Shown: in pieces, positions 61,431 to 64,000 of the stretch
Position numbering within the stretch: the first letter of the stretch is position 1
Layout: each line of letters begins with the position of its first letter
NCBI GenBank assembly: GCA_964565805.1
Contig: CAZMGH010000005.1
Coordinates: forward strand, 1 to 64,000
Direction of reading: 5' to 3'
Length of the DNA stretch: 64,000 nt
From: Catenibacillus sp964565805
GTDB taxonomy: Bacteria > Bacillota > Clostridia > Lachnospirales > Lachnospiraceae
The notes under the pieces: model-generated
What the model saw: only the letters and a program-made list of their open reading frames with translations
The model's database searches: none
What the model was told of the DNA's origin: nothing
Program-made: the position numbers and the translations under genes

Positions 61431-61474
61431 GAGCGGATCATGGCAGATCATCGGCCTTCAGGCGGGGAGGATCT

Positions 61475-62299
61475 TTATGGTTCAAAATGTTCAAAAATGA
61501 TGGTATGTCCCATTTTTTTCAGGATTTTTCTGTCCCTTTCGGTGGAAACTGTCCATAATACGGTCATGGCTTTAAAAAGCTTGTGGTTCAGGAAGAATCC
61601 CAGATTTTTAATATCTTTATAATTATAGGCAATAAAGTCCGGACGGCCGCCAATATTGGTAATCAGATGAGATAGAGCCAGGGGCCCGGGCTGCCAGCTG
61701 TGGGGTGTCCGGCTAAAGTTGCAGGAAAGCTGACCCCGGACAACATTTTTCCGGTTCATCCTGTACCAGACAACGGCCATGGGATGGAAGGACTCAATGC
61801 AGTAGGCGCCTTTATACCGGGAAAGGATCTGATCTGCAGCAGCGCACAGTTCATTATAATTGCCTTTATCTACTTTCAGTTCCACGATGAGAGGAACGCG
61901 GCCGCCCACAAGGTTAAGGACGTCTTCAAAAAGGGGGATTGTTTCATGAGTGTTCAGCAGATGTACCTCTTTCAATTCATCCCATGTCATTTCACGTACA
62001 TTCTTTTTTATATGGCACATGCGCCAGAGACTGTCATCATGAAAGACGACTAAACGGTGATCCCTGGTCAGATGAATATCCAGCTCAATGCCATAGTTTT
62101 TATTTACTGCTTTTTCAAAGGCAGCCATAGAGTTTTCAGGGACGCCCCAAAGATTATCATGCACCCCCCGGTGGGCATAGTCATATTTTTTTAAATGTTC
62201 CATAAGGGGAGAGCTTCGGCGGCTTGGAGCAATAGCGCAAAGATAAGCGGCAGGCAGACAGGCCAGTCCTCCCAGTAAGATTTTTGATACATTTTTCAT
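61475..62299 (-). CDS. Glycerophosphodiester phosphodiesterase
   Basis: A 274-residue enzyme that splits glycerophosphodiesters into glycerol-3-phosphate and an alcohol. A short hydrophobic N-terminus (LLGGLACLPAAYLCAIA) suggests membrane anchoring. The active site has YAHRGVHDNLWGVPENS (His-Arg), GIELDIHLTRDHRLVVFHDD and LIVELKVDKG. It belongs to the UgpQ/GlpQ TIM-barrel family. ATG at 62299 on the minus strand with AAAGGAAA upstream. Confidence 0.92.
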   Translation of the reverse strand: MKNVSKILLGGLACLPAAYLCAIAPSRRSSPLMEHLKKYDYAHRGVHDNLWGVPENSMAAFEKAVNKNYGIELDIHLTRDHRLVVFHDDSLWRMCHIKKNVREMTWDELKEVHLLNTHETIPLFEDVLNLVGGRVPLIVELKVDKGNYNELCAAADQILSRYKGAYCIESFHPMAVVWYRMNRKNVVRGQLSCNFSRTPHSWQPGPLALSHLITNIGGRPDFIAYNYKDIKNLGFFLNHKLFKAMTVLWTVSTERDRKILKKMGHTIIFEHFEP

Positions 62300-62425
62300 C
62301 AGTGGTGTCCATTTCCTTTCTGTTAGAGTATCATGGGGTAATATGTGTAAATATCTTGACCATAGTTTAGCATTGTTTTTGATAATTGTCTATCGGTTTG
62401 AAAAATGACAGGAAATATTTCCTGC

Positions 62426-62454
62426 TTGAAATTTTTTATCATATCATATATAAT
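62426..62454 (+). promoter_or_regulatory. 6S RNA promoter
   Basis: TTGAAA at 62426-62431, exactly 17 bp, TATAAT at 62449-62454. No ORF follows on this strand before the terminator. Confidence 0.75.
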
Positions 62455-62461
62455 TAATTAC

Positions 62462-62664
62462 AGGTAAAGAGAAGAAATTCCTGGGATGTACGAGGACCCT
62501 GCAATTTTGAACCTACATTTATTTTGACGGGAAATTTGATGTCGGGAAATATGTCAAGCCTCCGATTATGCAGTGGAAGACAGAAAAAACGATGAGATTA
62601 CCCACCTGGCGTTAGGCTAGGAGTCAAAATAGCGGGGAACGGCACCCTGGGGCTTTTACATAAG
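62462..62664 (+). ncRNA. ssrS: 6S RNA
   Basis: This region forms a long rod-like hairpin with an open middle, as expected of 6S RNA, which mimics a promoter bubble and binds RNA polymerase holoenzyme. The closing stems pair CCTGGGATG with CACCCTGGG, CCCTGC with GCGGGG, and ATTTTGA with TCAAAAT. Sequence blocks such as GAACCTACA and GGCTAGGAGTCAAAAT resemble clostridial 6S RNAs as I remember them. It has its own promoter and terminator and no coding potential. Ends are approximate. Confidence 0.82.
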
Positions 62665-62667
62665 ATG

Positions 62668-62706
62668 AAAAAAGAGACGCAAGTGGATTCCTTGACGTCT
62701 CTTTTT
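62668..62706. terminator. Terminator after the 6S RNA
   Basis: AAAAGAGACG pairs with CGTCTCTTTT, with an A-run before and a T-run after, so it could work in both directions, also ending the minus-strand YihY gene. Confidence 0.85.
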
Positions 62707-62710
62707 GCGT

Positions 62711-62744
62711 GATACGTCTGGCAAGCGGCCGCCATGCGTGCATG
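62711..62744 (+). repeat. Dispersed post-terminator hairpin repeat, copy 4
   Basis: GATACGTCTGGCAAGCGGCC, with the GCAAGC-N9-GCGTGC hairpin (one mismatch), a few nt after the 6S terminator T-tract. Confidence 0.75.
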
Positions 62745-62775
62745 ATGGGAGAGCTTTAGGGCGCAGCCCTAAAGC

Positions 62776-63612
62776 TTAGTATTTCAGGTCGTGATGCTCC
62801 TGCTCCAGAGGAAAACATAGCACATTAAGTTCGGCGCCGAAAAAGAATATGTTCATGCAAAAGTAAAGCCAAAGCATGGTGACGATAATACTGGTCAGGC
62901 TTCCGTACATATAGGACAGTCCTGCAGAAAAATCCACATAAACAGAAAAAATATAGGAGCTGATCATCCAGCCCAATGCTGCAAAAACAGCGCCGGGAAG
63001 CTGATGGAACAGCTGGCTTTTTCGGTTGGGGAGGACCTTATAAAACACAAGAAACAACCCGGTCAGGATCCCCATGGAAGAGATTGTGCGAATACTGATT
63101 AAAAAGGCAGCCACATGGTTTAAAAAAGGAATTTTTTCACAGATCCACAGGTAGATTCGGTTGCCGAAAACGAGAAAACCCAAAGTAAAGATGATCATAA
63201 TGGCGAAAAGCAGTGTGTAAAATGTAGAGACCACTCTTAAGATCAGGTAGTTTCGAGTTTCCTTAATGCCGTACACAGAGTTCAGTCCTCGGGTCAGGGC
63301 AAGAATCCCTTTTCCTGAAACCCACAAAAGGGCAATAATGGTAATAGACAGTACTGTTCCGGAGGTTTTTGTTTTAATCTCCTGGATAATGGCAGTGATA
63401 AAATCACTGGTATCTGCCGGGAAAAAGTCATTAATATTGCTGATTAGTGTATCCGTTTCAATCGGTACATGATTAAGCAGGATCAGCAGGAGCATTAAAA
63501 AAGGAACCGCGGACAGAATAATAAAAAATGCGGACTGGGCTGCATAAGCGGTCACATGGTCATCCTTGATCTTATTCATTATGTCTTTGATCCAGCCGAT
63601 GATATTAAGCAT
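62776..63612 (-). CDS. YihY/BrkB family membrane protein
   Basis: A 278-residue protein with six hydrophobic segments and the family's conserved N-terminal half (AYAAQSAFFIILSAVPFLMLLL) and GSLTSIIVTMLWLYFCMNIFFFGAELN near the end. Once annotated as ribonuclease BN, this family is now treated as membrane proteins of unsettled role, possibly transporters. ATG 63612 is behind GGGAGGG; a longer frame upstream has no ribosome site. Single gene on the minus strand. Confidence 0.9.
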   Translation of the reverse strand: MLNIIGWIKDIMNKIKDDHVTAYAAQSAFFIILSAVPFLMLLLILLNHVPIETDTLISNINDFFPADTSDFITAIIQEIKTKTSGTVLSITIIALLWVSGKGILALTRGLNSVYGIKETRNYLILRVVSTFYTLLFAIMIIFTLGFLVFGNRIYLWICEKIPFLNHVAAFLISIRTISSMGILTGLFLVFYKVLPNRKSQLFHQLPGAVFAALGWMISSYIFSVYVDFSAGLSYMYGSLTSIIVTMLWLYFCMNIFFFGAELNVLCFPLEQEHHDLKY

Positions 63613-63881
63613 GAGAATCCCTCCCGCTAAAATATAAAGATTAGTCACAGTCCACCAGCTGAACTGCGGCATGGATAATAATCCCCTGTTAGTACGTACA
63701 TTTGTGCTTTTATAATATCATGAAAAGGAACAATTTACATGTTTTTTACGTTTATTTTTCCAAAATCCGATAGAAGCTTTACTAAAAAGCTGATAAAATG
63801 TCCCAAATATACAAGTGAGAGATGTATTACTTATTGCATTAAATGATGGCTGAGTTGTATTTTTGGAGGCATCATAAATTC

Positions 63882-64000
63882 ATGTTGGAGTTGGAAAATC
63901 TTAAAAAGTCCTTTGACGGCAAGCTTATTTTAAATAATATTAATCTTAAAATCAAAGACCGGGAGATCGCGGCTGTTTTCGGCCCGCAGGGAAGCGGAAA
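63882..64000 (+). CDS. ABC transporter ATP-binding protein, partial
   Basis: The first 39 codons of an ABC ATPase, cut by the window end. It reads LELENLKKSFDGKLILNNIN and ends inside a Walker A motif (GPQGSGK). The position of Walker A at residue 33-40 fits a stand-alone ATPase subunit. ATG 63882 has TTGGAGG 12 nt upstream, somewhat far; a TTG at 63885 is possible. Transporter type cannot be told from this fragment. Confidence 0.85.
   Translation, partial: MLELENLKKSFDGKLILNNINLKIKDREIAAVFGPQGSG

Overview
The window looks like chromosomal DNA of an anaerobic Clostridia, most likely a Lachnospiraceae member. The reasons are AGGAGG-type ribosome sites on nearly every gene, frequent TTG and GTG starts, a SCIFF peptide with its radical SAM maturase, a CdaA/CdaR pair, an RACo-type corrinoid activator, oxygen-independent HemZ, and several lineage-typical DUF proteins. 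I see no rRNA, tRNA, CRISPR array, phage or insertion sequence. The only RNA gene I can support is a 6S RNA near the right end.

Layout. 1-5.2 kb: a marR-abcA-abcB multidrug exporter operon (minus strand), divergent from a LysR regulator. 5.4-8.5 kb: a DnaK-type Hsp70 paralogue and a cyclopropane fatty acid synthase. 8.5-14.3 kb: a five-gene Dpp/Opp peptide importer. 14.2-14.6 kb: a tandem palindromic repeat, then an amidohydrolase. 16.3-20.5 kb: two unknown membrane proteins, then cdaA and cdaR (c-di-AMP synthesis), then HPr. 20.8-22.7 kb: leuA with a possible leader ORF. 23-25.5 kb: galactofuranose-type surface glycan genes (UDP-galactopyranose mutase, GT2, GtrA). 25.7-32.4 kb: envelope and protein quality control (zinc-ribbon/Yip1-like protein, HtrA, ClpX, a small zinc-ribbon protein, M18 aminopeptidase). 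32.5-36.5 kb: Sfp-type PPTase, endonuclease IV, a DUF6062 protein and a PLP sulfhydrylase. 36.5-41.2 kb: an orphan corrinoid module (PocR/AraC regulator, corrinoid protein, MetH-activation-like protein, RACo). 41.3-48.3 kb: ZIP transporter, membrane-anchored unknown, purB, DUF5721, CIRCE-controlled htpG, PHP phosphoesterase. 48.5-50.5 kb: the SCIFF locus. 50.6-58.3 kb: recJ, apt, rel, MBL hydrolase, hemZ, tcdA. 58.6-64 kb: DUF5688, DUF1294, glyA, GDPD, 6S RNA, YihY family protein and the start of an ABC ATPase.

Most genes are housekeeping. The unusual signal lies between genes. One hairpin repeat follows the T-tract of four different terminators. A second dispersed element carries the Shine-Dalgarno of three genes, and in two of them creates mini-ORFs whose stop overlaps the next start. 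Perfect inverted repeats sit just upstream of the ribosome site of htrA, recJ and the DUF5688 gene. The SCIFF leader contains a strong intrinsic terminator plus a 46-nt tandem repeat. The corrinoid module has regulator, carrier and reductive activator but no methyltransferase in the window.
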